DNA of 64,000 nucleotides. Source: Nitrospirota bacterium (GTDB taxonomy: Bacteria > Nitrospirota > Thermodesulfovibrionia > Thermodesulfovibrionales > UBA9159). Below the pieces are notes generated by a model, which did no database searches, was not told the DNA's origin, and saw only the letters and a program-made list of their open reading frames with translations. Position 1 is the first letter of the stretch; every line of letters starts with the position of its first letter. A program made the translations under genes and the position numbers. Below, piece by piece: positions 52,271 to 61,000 of the stretch. Location: positions 21,245-85,244 of the forward strand of contig JAMCWJ010000087.1 of assembly GCA_023475105.1 (NCBI GenBank). The letters are read 5' to 3'.

Positions 52271-54247
52271 ATGTCGGATGAAGGTATCAGCGTCTTGATG
52301 GCGGAGAACAGGACCTTTCCACCGTCGAAGGAATTCAGTGAAAAAGCACATATAAAGACCTTCGCTGAATACGAGAAGATCTATAAGAGGTCCGTCCAGG
52401 ACCCGGAAGGGTTCTGGGGGGAGATGGCGGAGAAGCAGCTGACGTGGTTCAAGAAGTGGGACAAGGTGCTGGAGTACGATTTTCTGAAACCGGAGATCAA
52501 GTGGTTTCAGGGAGGGGAGATCAACGTTTCCTACAATTGTCTGGATAGGCACGTGACGACCGCGACGAGGAACAAGGCGGCGATCATCTGGGAAGGGGAC
52601 GACGGGAGCTACAAGACCTATACGTACCAGCAGCTGTACTATGAAGTGAACAAATTCGCCAACGTACTGAAGAAGCACGGCGTTCAGAGGGGGGACAGGG
52701 TCACGATCTATCTGTCGATGATCCCGGAGCTGGCGATATCGATGCTTGCGTGTTCGAGGATCGGTGCGATCCACAGTGTCGTGTTCGGCGGATTCAGCGC
52801 CCAGGCCCTGAAAGACAGGGTCCAGGACTGCAAGTCGACGCTCCTCATCACGGCGGACGAGGGGGTAAGGGCCGGAAAATTCGTGCCCCTGAAGTCGAAT
52901 GCCGATGAGGCGCTGAACGAGTGTCCTACCGTCGAGAGAGTGATCGTTGTGCAGAGGTCCAGGAGCGGAGAAATAAGCATGCAGAACGGCAGGGATCTCT
53001 GGTGGCATACGGAGATGGCGGCGCCCGATATAACAGGGTATTGCGAGCCTGAATGGATGGGCGCCGAAGACCCCCTGTACATTCTTTACACGTCGGGTTC
53101 GACGGGGAAGCCCAAGGGTGTTCTGCACACTACGGCGGGCTATCTCCTCTTTGCGAACCTCTCTTTCAAGTGGATCTTCGACTACCATGAAGAAGATATC
53201 CATTTCTGCACCGCCGACATCGGGTGGGTGACGGGACACAGCTATATTGTGTACGGGCCTTTGTCCCTTGGGGCGACGAGCCTCATGTTCGAAGGTGTGC
53301 CTACCTATCCGAATCCCGGGAGGTTCTGGGACATCGTCGACAAGCACCGGGTGAATATCTTCTATACCGCGCCGACGGCGATCAGGGCATTGATGAGGGA
53401 AGGGGAAAGCTGGGTAACAAAGCATGATCTTTCCTCATTGAGACTTCTGGGCACAGTAGGGGAGCCGATAAACCCCGAAGCGTGGATGTGGTATCACACC
53501 CATGTCGGCAAGACGAAGCTCCCCATAGTGGACACGTGGTGGCAGACCGAGACCGGGGGGATTCTGATCACCCCGTTGCCCGGGGCCATGACCCTGAAAC
53601 CCGGCTCGGCCAACAGGCCCTTCCCGGGGGTCGTCCCGAAGATCATAAAGGAAGACGGCTCTCCTGCCGGCGTGCATGAGGGCGGCTACCTCGTGATAGA
53701 GAAGCCTTGGCCGGGAATGCTGAGGGGTACCTACGGAGACCCGGAGAACAAGCGGATAAAGGAAGTGTACTTTCAGAGGTTCCCCGGCAAATATCTGACG
53801 GGCGACGGCGCGAGGGTCGACGCCGACGGCGATTACTGGCTCATGGGAAGGATCGACGACGTCATCAACATCTCCGGCCACAGACTCGGGACTGCCGAAG
53901 TCGAATCCGCCCTCGTCAGCCATGAAGCGGTCGCAGAGGCCGCCACTGTGGGGTTTCCCCACGACATCAAGGGCGAGGGGATTTATGTCTACGTCACCTT
54001 GAAAGAGGGCTTTGCTCCGTCGGATGAACTGAAGAAGATCCTCGTGGGGCATGTGAGGACGGTCATAGGCCCGATAGCCACGCCGGACAAGCTCCAGTTC
54101 GCTCCGGGGCTGCCGAAGACGAGGAGCGGCAAGATCATGAGGAGGATCCTGAGGAAGATCGCACACGGCCGGATCGAAGACCTCGGCGACACCTCGACCC
54201 TAGCCGATCCCTCTGTCGTCGATAACCTCATAAAGGGAAGGATGTAA
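52271..54247 (+). CDS. acs: Acetyl-CoA synthetase (AMP-forming)
   Basis: A 658-residue enzyme that makes acetyl-CoA from acetate, ATP and Co[20 protein letters not shown] is the P-loop (A3), [20 protein letters not shown] the acetate-pocket segment, and [18 protein letters not shown] the A5 core. [35 protein letters not shown] holds A7/A8, and [13 protein letters not shown] contains the catalytic lysine whose acetylation normally switches the enzyme off. AAGGAGG lies ahead of the ATG. It suggests acetate use or recapture in this organism. Confidence 0.97.
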   Translation: MSDEGISVLMAENRTFPPSKEFSEKAHIKTFAEYEKIYKRSVQDPEGFWGEMAEKQLTWFKKWDKVLEYDFLKPEIKWFQGGEINVSYNCLDRHVTTATRNKAAIIWEGDDGSYKTYTYQQLYYEVNKFANVLKKHGVQRGDRVTIYLSMIPELAISMLACSRIGAIHSVVFGGFSAQALKDRVQDCKSTLLITADEGVRAGKFVPLKSNADEALNECPTVERVIVVQRSRSGEISMQNGRDLWWHTEMAAPDITGYCEPEWMGAEDPLYILYTSGSTGKPKGVLHTTAGYLLFANLSFKWIFDYHEEDIHFCTADIGWVTGHSYIVYGPLSLGATSLMFEGVPTYPNPGRFWDIVDKHRVNIFYTAPTAIRALMREGESWVTKHDLSSLRLLGTVGEPINPEAWMWYHTHVGKTKLPIVDTWWQTETGGILITPLPGAMTLKPGSANRPFPGVVPKIIKEDGSPAGVHEGGYLVIEKPWPGMLRGTYGDPENKRIKEVYFQRFPGKYLTGDGARVDADGDYWLMGRIDDVINISGHRLGTAEVESALVSHEAVAEAATVGFPHDIKGEGIYVYVTLKEGFAPSDELKKILVGHVRTVIGPIATPDKLQFAPGLPKTRSGKIMRRILRKIAHGRIEDLGDTSTLADPSVVDNLIKGRM

Positions 54248-54290
54248 CACGCAGGAAGCGCGCTGGTGTGATTGGATGAATTGTCATCCG

Positions 54291-54330
54291 GTTTACCGGG
54301 AATCCTTCGTTTGAAGGATTCCCGGTAAAC
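54291..54330. terminator. Long perfect hairpin after acs
   Basis: 18-nt arms (GTTTACCGGGAATCCTTC and its complement) around GTTT. It contains the GGGAATCC word of the intergenic repeat family, so it may be a repeat reused as a terminator between convergent genes. Confidence 0.6.
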
Positions 54331-54345
54331 CTCTGAAGGTGAGAT

Positions 54346-54382
54346 CGTTCGTTCAGCCGCGGTTTTCACGGCTGAACGAACG
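54346..54382. terminator. Second hairpin between acs and the cytochrome gene
   Basis: CGTTCGTTCAGCCG and CGGCTGAACGAACG (14 bp, perfect) around a 9-nt loop containing TTTT. It lies 17 nt past the cytochrome stop and probably ends that minus-strand message. Confidence 0.6.
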
Positions 54383-54399
54383 CCACGAACTTTCTCTTC

Positions 54400-56805
54400 C
54401 TATTTCCAGCCCTCCTGCACGACAGCCTGGGATTTCCCATAGGGATATTTTTCGACGAGCCTGTCGATCGGAAGCTTCTCATCTCCTTCGCGCATGAAGT
54501 GCAGAAGCGTCACCGACGCCCAGTAATCCCGGGAATACTTTGTTCCCTCGAGCTGCACCGGCACGCCCTTGCCGTTCACCCTATGGCATGCGGCACAAGT
54601 TACAGGGCCCGCATACTTCCCGTCTGGGCTGAACTGGAGCGCCTGCTGGTGCGACGTCACATCGGCGGTTTTCCCCGGACCTTCATATCTCACCGGGTAC
54701 AGGCCATGGATCGACTCGTGGCATGACTGGCAGGCGATCGGTCCGTGCGCCTTCGAATAACGGTAGAGCGCGTACTTATTCGGCTGGTCCACCGGGAAGT
54801 AGTTCCCCCCCCGGCTTTCGACAAAGGGCGCGAGATGACAGTCCGCGCAGTGAGGCTCACCTGCCGCGAGCCACCAGTCTTTGCCTGCCGAGGCACCGTC
54901 GTACGGCACCGCACTGCCCTCCTGCGCGTTCCAGGGGAAGAGCTTCAGCTTTCCCCCGCTGTCTTTCGTTGCCTTCACGAGCGTAGCTCCGGTATGCTTT
55001 TCGTAGTAGGCGCGAAGCGGTTCGCCCTCTGCGCCGACGACGGGGTCTGCGAAGTACTGCTTGAATCTTTTTCCGTCACCGTTCGCCACCTCTTGTATCA
55101 CGGCTGCAAGCGGTTTGTTCCTGAGCGACTTCCCCTGCTGGGAGGTGGCGTCCCTCAGGTCGTCGCAGTTATACAGCTCGTGTGCGAGCTGGTTGTGACA
55201 GTTGGTACAGTACAGTCCCCTGATCCCGGAAACCGGCTTTCCATTTTCGTCCTTCCTGCTCACCTCACTGAAGTACCACTTCCCGATCTCGTTCAGGAAG
55301 AACGGCGGCTTCGCAGAGGGATTGGTATGCGCGTCCCTTCTCAGGTAACATCCGCCGCCGGCAATGCGTACGTCGGAATTGGAAAAGCGCGGGTTGCCTT
55401 CTTCATCGACGATCTGGAAGGGGTTTGATGCGGGGATGTTCATTTTTTCTTCCTGCCAGTGCGTGGGATGACAGGCCTGGCAGCTTTGCGTCCTCCCTGC
55501 CTTGTCCGGCAGGGGGATAATGGCGGCGTGGACCGAGTGGACTGCTTCGGTGAGCGTCTTCGCCTTCACCGCCTTGTACCCTGTCGCCCCGGGCCGCGGC
55601 GACTGAAGGTTGCCGGAGATGTTGTCGCCGTGGCAGTCTGCGCAGTTCACGGAGCCGACGACGCCGAGTCGGTTGTTCGACGCGTTGGGATTATAATCCT
55701 TCAGGAAGGCCGTGCCATGGTGCTTGTCGTGGAACTCGAGGATGTTGATGGACGCTTGCGCCTGCCGCGCCGTAAACTCCGAAACATCGGAGTAGTTCTT
55801 TTTCCAGTATGCGTATTCCTTGTCGAAAAGGGTGAGCCCCTGTTCCCTTGCCATTTTGACTGCCTTGCCCCGGCCGGAATGGCATATGTAGCAGTTCGGA
55901 ATATCCACGGGATTCGTACCGAAGAACTCGATGGGCTTCCCCTTCGCCATGACCGGTTTGCCGTTCTTGTCGCGGAGCTGAACGACCGAATACTGGTACG
56001 GCTGGAAATCCTTCTCCGAGATCGAACGGATCGTGCCCTTTCTCCTGCTGTCGTTGAAGGCCGTCAAGGGGAGGCCGAGGGCGTCCCAGAGGTACGACGA
56101 AGTGAGCGTAAGCGGGATATTCTTCACTTCCGGGATAAGCGAATCGGTGAAGACCTTGTTGCCGCCCTTGCTGCCCGCATATGCCAGATCCCCGCCGGCC
56201 AGGTTTTTCCCCGTGGGGCCGGAATCTATCGGCACCTGTATCTGCTTGCCCACGTGCAGCCTCTGCGACTCGGACCAGTTTTCCGGGATCGTGCCCTCGA
56301 GGTCTTTGTAAATGAAGAGGTGCGTCCAGACATAATTTGCCATGTTGTCACCCGGATCGTCCATCTTCCCGCCCCCATAAACGTCTTTCGCAACATTCCA
56401 GTACCGCATCTTGTTCCCTTCGCTGTAGCTGTTGTCCCTCACAAAGTAATGCAGCGAGAGCCCGTCATCAGGGCTGAGCAGCCGGGGGAGTTTGCCTCTC
56501 TCGCCGGTTCTTATGGCCTGGGCCTGGATGCTGTTATAGGGAGGGATCACGCAGCAATAGGAGATGTCGAACCCCACACAGTGCATGCCGAGCTCATAGT
56601 TGATGAAGACGGCATAGGGACTCTTGGGGTCATAGAGAGATATCGTTTTCCCCGACGGTCCTTTTTCCTTTACCGTTTTCAGATGATCGAGCTTGAAGGG
56701 AGGGCTCGTATCATACTGCGGACCGGCATAGGAAACGCCGACCGCAAAGATAATGATCGCAAAAGATATCTGACAGATCCTCTTTCCGGCACTGTTCCTT
56801 TTCAT
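54400..56805 (-). CDS. Exported seven-haem c-type cytochrome
   Basis: The product has 801 residues from the ATG at 56805 (AGAGAGGTGG ahead of it), with a signal peptide ending near SYAGPQ. Seven CxxCH haem-binding motifs are visible: CYICH, CADCH, CQACH, CTNCH, CADCH, CQSCH and CAACH. The N-terminal third has no haem and is Cys-containing (MHCVGFDISYCCVIPPYNSI), possibly a separate catalytic or binding domain. Extra histidines (HDKHHG, EAVHSVHAAI, SLHY) can serve as distal ligands. It is probably periplasmic or outer-membrane and moves electrons to or from an unknown partner. No quinol dehydrogenase, porin or second cytochrome gene is adjacent. A named family is not recognised. Confidence 0.9.
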   Translation of the reverse strand: MKRNSAGKRICQISFAIIIFAVGVSYAGPQYDTSPPFKLDHLKTVKEKGPSGKTISLYDPKSPYAVFINYELGMHCVGFDISYCCVIPPYNSIQAQAIRTGERGKLPRLLSPDDGLSLHYFVRDNSYSEGNKMRYWNVAKDVYGGGKMDDPGDNMANYVWTHLFIYKDLEGTIPENWSESQRLHVGKQIQVPIDSGPTGKNLAGGDLAYAGSKGGNKVFTDSLIPEVKNIPLTLTSSYLWDALGLPLTAFNDSRRKGTIRSISEKDFQPYQYSVVQLRDKNGKPVMAKGKPIEFFGTNPVDIPNCYICHSGRGKAVKMAREQGLTLFDKEYAYWKKNYSDVSEFTARQAQASINILEFHDKHHGTAFLKDYNPNASNNRLGVVGSVNCADCHGDNISGNLQSPRPGATGYKAVKAKTLTEAVHSVHAAIIPLPDKAGRTQSCQACHPTHWQEEKMNIPASNPFQIVDEEGNPRFSNSDVRIAGGGCYLRRDAHTNPSAKPPFFLNEIGKWYFSEVSRKDENGKPVSGIRGLYCTNCHNQLAHELYNCDDLRDATSQQGKSLRNKPLAAVIQEVANGDGKRFKQYFADPVVGAEGEPLRAYYEKHTGATLVKATKDSGGKLKLFPWNAQEGSAVPYDGASAGKDWWLAAGEPHCADCHLAPFVESRGGNYFPVDQPNKYALYRYSKAHGPIACQSCHESIHGLYPVRYEGPGKTADVTSHQQALQFSPDGKYAGPVTCAACHRVNGKGVPVQLEGTKYSRDYWASVTLLHFMREGDEKLPIDRLVEKYPYGKSQAVVQEGWK

Positions 56806-56905
56806 AGTCCACCTCTCTTTACACTGTATATATTCCCATTGTAGCCGACCGGTGCATATCTGCAAGTCTTCCATGAGACAACGGTCTCAGAAAACAGGCG
56901 AGGCA

Positions 56906-56914
56906 TGGTACAAT
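56906..56914 (+). promoter_or_regulatory. Extended -10 box of smpB (leaderless)
   Basis: TGGTACAAT (TGN plus TACAAT) ends 5 nt before the smpB ATG. No Shine-Dalgarno sequence is present. Confidence 0.55.
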
Positions 56915-56919
56915 GAGAC

Positions 56920-57363
56920 ATGAAAATTGTCTGTCAGAACAGAAAGGCTTTTCATGACTACAGCATTGAGGAGACACTCGAAGCGGGCATCCAGCTTCTG
57001 GGGACGGAAGTGAAATCCCTCCGGGACGGCAAGGCGAACCTGAAAGACAGCTATGTCCTGATAAAAGACTCCGAGGCGTTTCTTCTTAACTGCCATATCA
57101 GCCCCTACTCTCACGGCAACATCATGAACCACGACCCGCTGAGGACGCGGAAGCTCCTCCTTCACAGAAAGGAGATAGAGCGGCTGAGGGGTAAGATGCA
57201 GCAAAAGGGCTACACGCTCCTTCCGCTGAAGGTCTATTTCAAAGACTCCCGCGCCAAGGTCGAGGTCGGACTCGCACGGGGAAAGAAAGTTTATGAGAAA
57301 AGGGAAGCGATAAAGGAAAGGGAAGCAAAGAGGACTATCGAAAGGGCGATGAAGAACAGATGA
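56920..57363 (+). CDS. smpB: SsrA-binding protein
   Basis: A 147-residue partner of tmRNA in rescue of stalled ribosomes. [39 protein letters not shown] is the SmpB signature, followed by [27 protein letters not shown]. The C-terminal tail ([27 protein letters not shown]) is the helix that enters the mRNA channel. The gene for its RNA partner, ssrA, lies 5.6 kb downstream on the same strand, beyond a restriction-modification island. Translation probably starts without a leader. Confidence 0.97.
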   Translation: MKIVCQNRKAFHDYSIEETLEAGIQLLGTEVKSLRDGKANLKDSYVLIKDSEAFLLNCHISPYSHGNIMNHDPLRTRKLLLHRKEIERLRGKMQQKGYTLLPLKVYFKDSRAKVEVGLARGKKVYEKREAIKEREAKRTIERAMKNR

Positions 57364-57420
57364 GAGCGGTAAGACGGATAGAAGTCTTACTAAGGGGAAC
57401 ATAAGTAGGATACCTTTGAA

Positions 57421-57480
57421 TGTCACTCCGGCTTGACCGGAGTCTCTCTTAAGAAGGATTCCCGACAAGCGGGAATGACA
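57421..57480. repeat. TGTCA-ended compound palindromic repeat
   Basis: 60 bp bounded by TGTCA and TGACA. Inside are two hairpins: ACTCCGG-N5-CCGGAGT and ATTCCCG-N5-CGGGAAT. It lies exactly between smpB and the restriction-modification island. Confidence 0.7.
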
Positions 57481-57563
57481 TCCTACTAACGAACGTATTA
57501 GTAACTCTTTGAAGGGAAAATCTCTTCAGGCCAGGCAATTTCAACTAAAAACTTGACATCTTT

Positions 57564-58031
57564 TCACTCGCCCGTTGATTTCTCAAAGCTCTCCACAATC
57601 TCAATCTCCTCCGGAGAGAGGCCGTAGAGCTTATAGACTATCTGGTCTATCAGATTATCGGCAGCTTGGATTCTAGCTTTTAAAGGCTGTAGAACTGATA
57701 TGCTTTTTGTGAAATGTTTTTCGAGAAGCTCCCGGACTTTTCGACTCGAAAGATCGATAGAAAGTTTGTTCTTATTCTTTTTCAGAACGTCAAGCAGAAA
57801 ATTGAAGTCATGTTCGTGGTATTCTTTGATAGCGGTTTTGTTCTTCAAGGCATCAATCTCCGGTCCGATTTCGCGCTCAAGCCATTTCAGAAAGCCCTTG
57901 ATCTCTTCATTCTTTGCCTTGTTCATCGTAATCATCTGCTCGGCAAGATAGGCGAGAAAGTCGTGGACGGTATCGTTCCTGCCGTCTTTAAGCTCTCGTT
58001 CGACCCATTGTACGGCATCCTGAAAAATCAC
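57564..58031 (-). CDS. Split-off C-terminal tail of a type IIG/Eco57I-like enzyme
   Basis: A 155-residue, mostly helical protein. The end, LKARIQAADNLIDQIVYKLYGLSPEEIEIVE, is the closing segment normally found at the very C-terminus of Eco57I-like and PglX-like methyltransferase polypeptides. The part before it (FLKWLEREIGPEIDALKNKTAIKEYHEHDFNFLLDVL) also matches that tail region. Its ATG overlaps the stop of the large restriction-modification/Fic gene (ATGA), so both proteins should be made together and may assemble. I infer that the tail was detached when the Fic segment entered the parent gene. Confidence 0.7.
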   Translation of the reverse strand: MIFQDAVQWVERELKDGRNDTVHDFLAYLAEQMITMNKAKNEEIKGFLKWLEREIGPEIDALKNKTAIKEYHEHDFNFLLDVLKKNKNKLSIDLSSRKVRELLEKHFTKSISVLQPLKARIQAADNLIDQIVYKLYGLSPEEIEIVESFEKSTGE

Positions 58032-61000
58032 TTTTCCCCGTTCTCCTTAGCCTCTCCTGAAAGCCTTTCAAGCCAAATTCCTGTGAGCAGTGACAAATCG
58101 CCTGCGTCCGCTTCATGCAGCGATCTTAAGTATTGCCCTATTCCTGCGGGATCTACCGATGCAGTATCAGCAGGCGGAAGCCTTAGTTTGAAAAGCAACG
58201 CCGTCAGCAGGATTCTACCAACGCGTCCATTAAAATCCTTAAAAGGATGAATCCACTGAAAACGCCAATCGGCATAGGCAAGTGTCTCTGATTTTCTTTC
58301 AATATCGGGTACACTGCTGACGGCTGTCATTCTGGCCATTAAGTCATCACAATAAAGCCGCATGTGAATAGGGACTTCGGAATACGGCGGGGGAATATGT
58401 GAGCTTACCTGGACATTAACATCCCTGAACCTTCCGGCCCGGTCAGGGAACAATGAGCCTGCTATGTAGCCGTGAAGTTTGCATATCCATTCCGGCGTAA
58501 AATGGATGTCCCCGGGAATTCCGTCAATGATTTGTTCTATGCTTTTTGTAACGGATACGGCCAGAATTTCAGCGACTTCAGAATATGTCTTTATTCCCTG
58601 CGCGGTCTCGAAATAGCGTGCCGAGTCTAACGGACGGGTGCTGTCTTCTCCTTGTCCGGAAGTTCCTTCAGGCGCTTCATACTCACCGGTTCCCTCTCGA
58701 ACGCCACAGACTTCACCACCCAGTCCAGTATCCTCGCCCGATACGTCTTCCGCAGGGATTCTATATCCGCGTGGCTTTCCTGCCACTTTTCCAGGCCTTG
58801 CTGGGCCTCTTTCATCTCTTCCTTTGTCATCCTCTTGTTCCTCACTTTTATTCTGCCATTTATCGGACTTTATAGCAATCTGTTCGAGTCCTTTTTTGTA
58901 TAACTCTATCGCCCGCGAAACCCGCTCTTTCCGTTCTTTTCCGGGGGTGGTGAAAAAGATGCGGGGGATAGGAAGGTTTTCCAAATAGATAAGCTGCAAA
59001 AGCAATCGGCCTCTCTTATCGACATCTCCTAAAACAGAGCAAGTATTTTTTAAGTACTCAAAGGACAATTTTGAGTTGAGCACAGACAAAAGAAACTTGT
59101 CGTCCAGTGGAATAGTAAAAATAGTTTTTATCGGATAAGCGCCGGTCTCATCAAGGGCAAACCTGCTTTCCATAGCGATTTCGGGGTATACGATCTTCGG
59201 TTTCTCAAAATAATCGTAATAGTCACAAGGTCTCAACTCCCACCAGAAATCGCCTTTGTCAGCACGCTTCTTAGCTGCACTTTCATGTTTCTTGAAATGC
59301 GCTGAGATGGCGGGGTAATGATCGGCGAACCACTCAAAGGCGTTATCGACTTTAACTCTAAATTCATCCAATAGTTGCTTCCATATTTTGCTCTTACCGC
59401 ACTCAAGATTGTATTCAATGCACTTCTTATCCCATTTCTTCTTGTCTTCAATACACCTCTGAAGTTCATTAAGAACATGCTTATCGTAAAGTGTAAAGCC
59501 ATGCTCTTCCATTACTTCGTCAAGCATCGAAATTCTTGTTGAAGATGAAGGGATGACAACAAGATAAGTCTCCCTGTAGTCTATCTCATATTTTCTAACA
59601 TCATCCCCGACAATTAATGGCTTGATAAATTCGGTGCTTCTCGCGTCTGCCTTAATTAATTTATCTTTGGTCTCCCTGTCAATAACAAATGCCTCATTTA
59701 GACCGGTCTTGACGCCATACTTAATGCTTCCCGAACAATACTCCCCCAGTGGACGGCCAGCGCCCCTCATCTTTGCAAAGACAGAGGAAGAATCTTCGCC
59801 GACGAGGGACCAGCTTTCGCCCTTTAGAGCGGTGGAATCGATTACTCTTGCTGCTTTTTGTATCTCCGCTTCGAGCGTCTCGAAGGATAGGGTGCGAATT
59901 GGGGCGTACTGCACAGAAAAAGAAGCGTGTATGTCATTTGCGCGTTCGATGATGAATATTGCAGGGAACGTTGCAGCATCTTCAAAGACCGGCAATTCAC
60001 CAAAATCAACAATTCCCCGCAAAGATGCTCTCTTAGTCAGGTAGTTTCTTAAGGGCAGCCCATAGTTAGTTTTCATGAATTTGTTTGATGTTATCATCCC
60101 AAAGTGGCCACCATTCCTGAGCGATTCAATGCCTCTCTCAAAGAAATAGGTATAAATATCCGCCATGTTGTGAAATACGCGATAAGTCGGCTTTAGGTAA
60201 TCTTTTTTGAATGTTCCAAGTTCTTCCTGTCGAACATACGGAGGGTTCCCAATCACGCAATCGAATCCCGAATTGGTTTTCCTGTCGATCTTCTGTCCAA
60301 ATTCCGACGTCTTCTCATAAAACACTTCCGGAAACTCAATCTCCCAGTGGAAAAACTTCTTCTCTTCGGTAATCAATCTCGTCTTCTCAATCAGCTCCTT
60401 GTCTTTATCCGGAAGTTTTGAAATCGAGCCCTGAAGGTTGTTGAGGTCTATCTTGTCGAAATCCGAGATAAGCATTTTTTTTGCATCGGCGATTCCGAAG
60501 TGCTCGGCGACAAGCATATCAAGGAGAATTCTATAACCTTCAAGTCCTCTGTTTGCCTCTCCGAATTTCTTATAGGACGCTCTTACCTGCCCCACAGTAG
60601 CGTCCGGCAGGTCTGAGACAAAGATCATGTCTCTTATCGCCCTTTTCAGTGGTTCAAGATTAATTGCGAAGAGATGTCCTGTGAGTGCTTTTTCCAACTC
60701 TTCAATGCTTGTGCCTATTAAACTATTCCCGCATTTCAAATGATGATCAAGAAATGAAAGCGGCGCGCCGAGGGTAAATGAATCGAGCCATAGGGAAAGC
60801 TTTGCGAGCTCGACCGCCATTTCGTTCAGGTCAACGCCGTAAATGCAGCGTTTCATCACCATGCGCTTGATGAGATTAACTTCGGTAAGCCTGGATTCAT
60901 CGATCTTCACGCCCTGGCGGTCTATCTCTTCGATGATCTCTTTCTTAAGCTCTCCTATCTTCCTTAAAACAGGGTTTTCGGGATAGTCGGCAAGAAAGGC

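Noticed and set aside
55459..56844. 461-codon plus-strand frame opposite the multihaem cytochrome
   Set aside because: No ribosome-binding site or domain; the opposite strand has seven haem motifs and a signal peptide.
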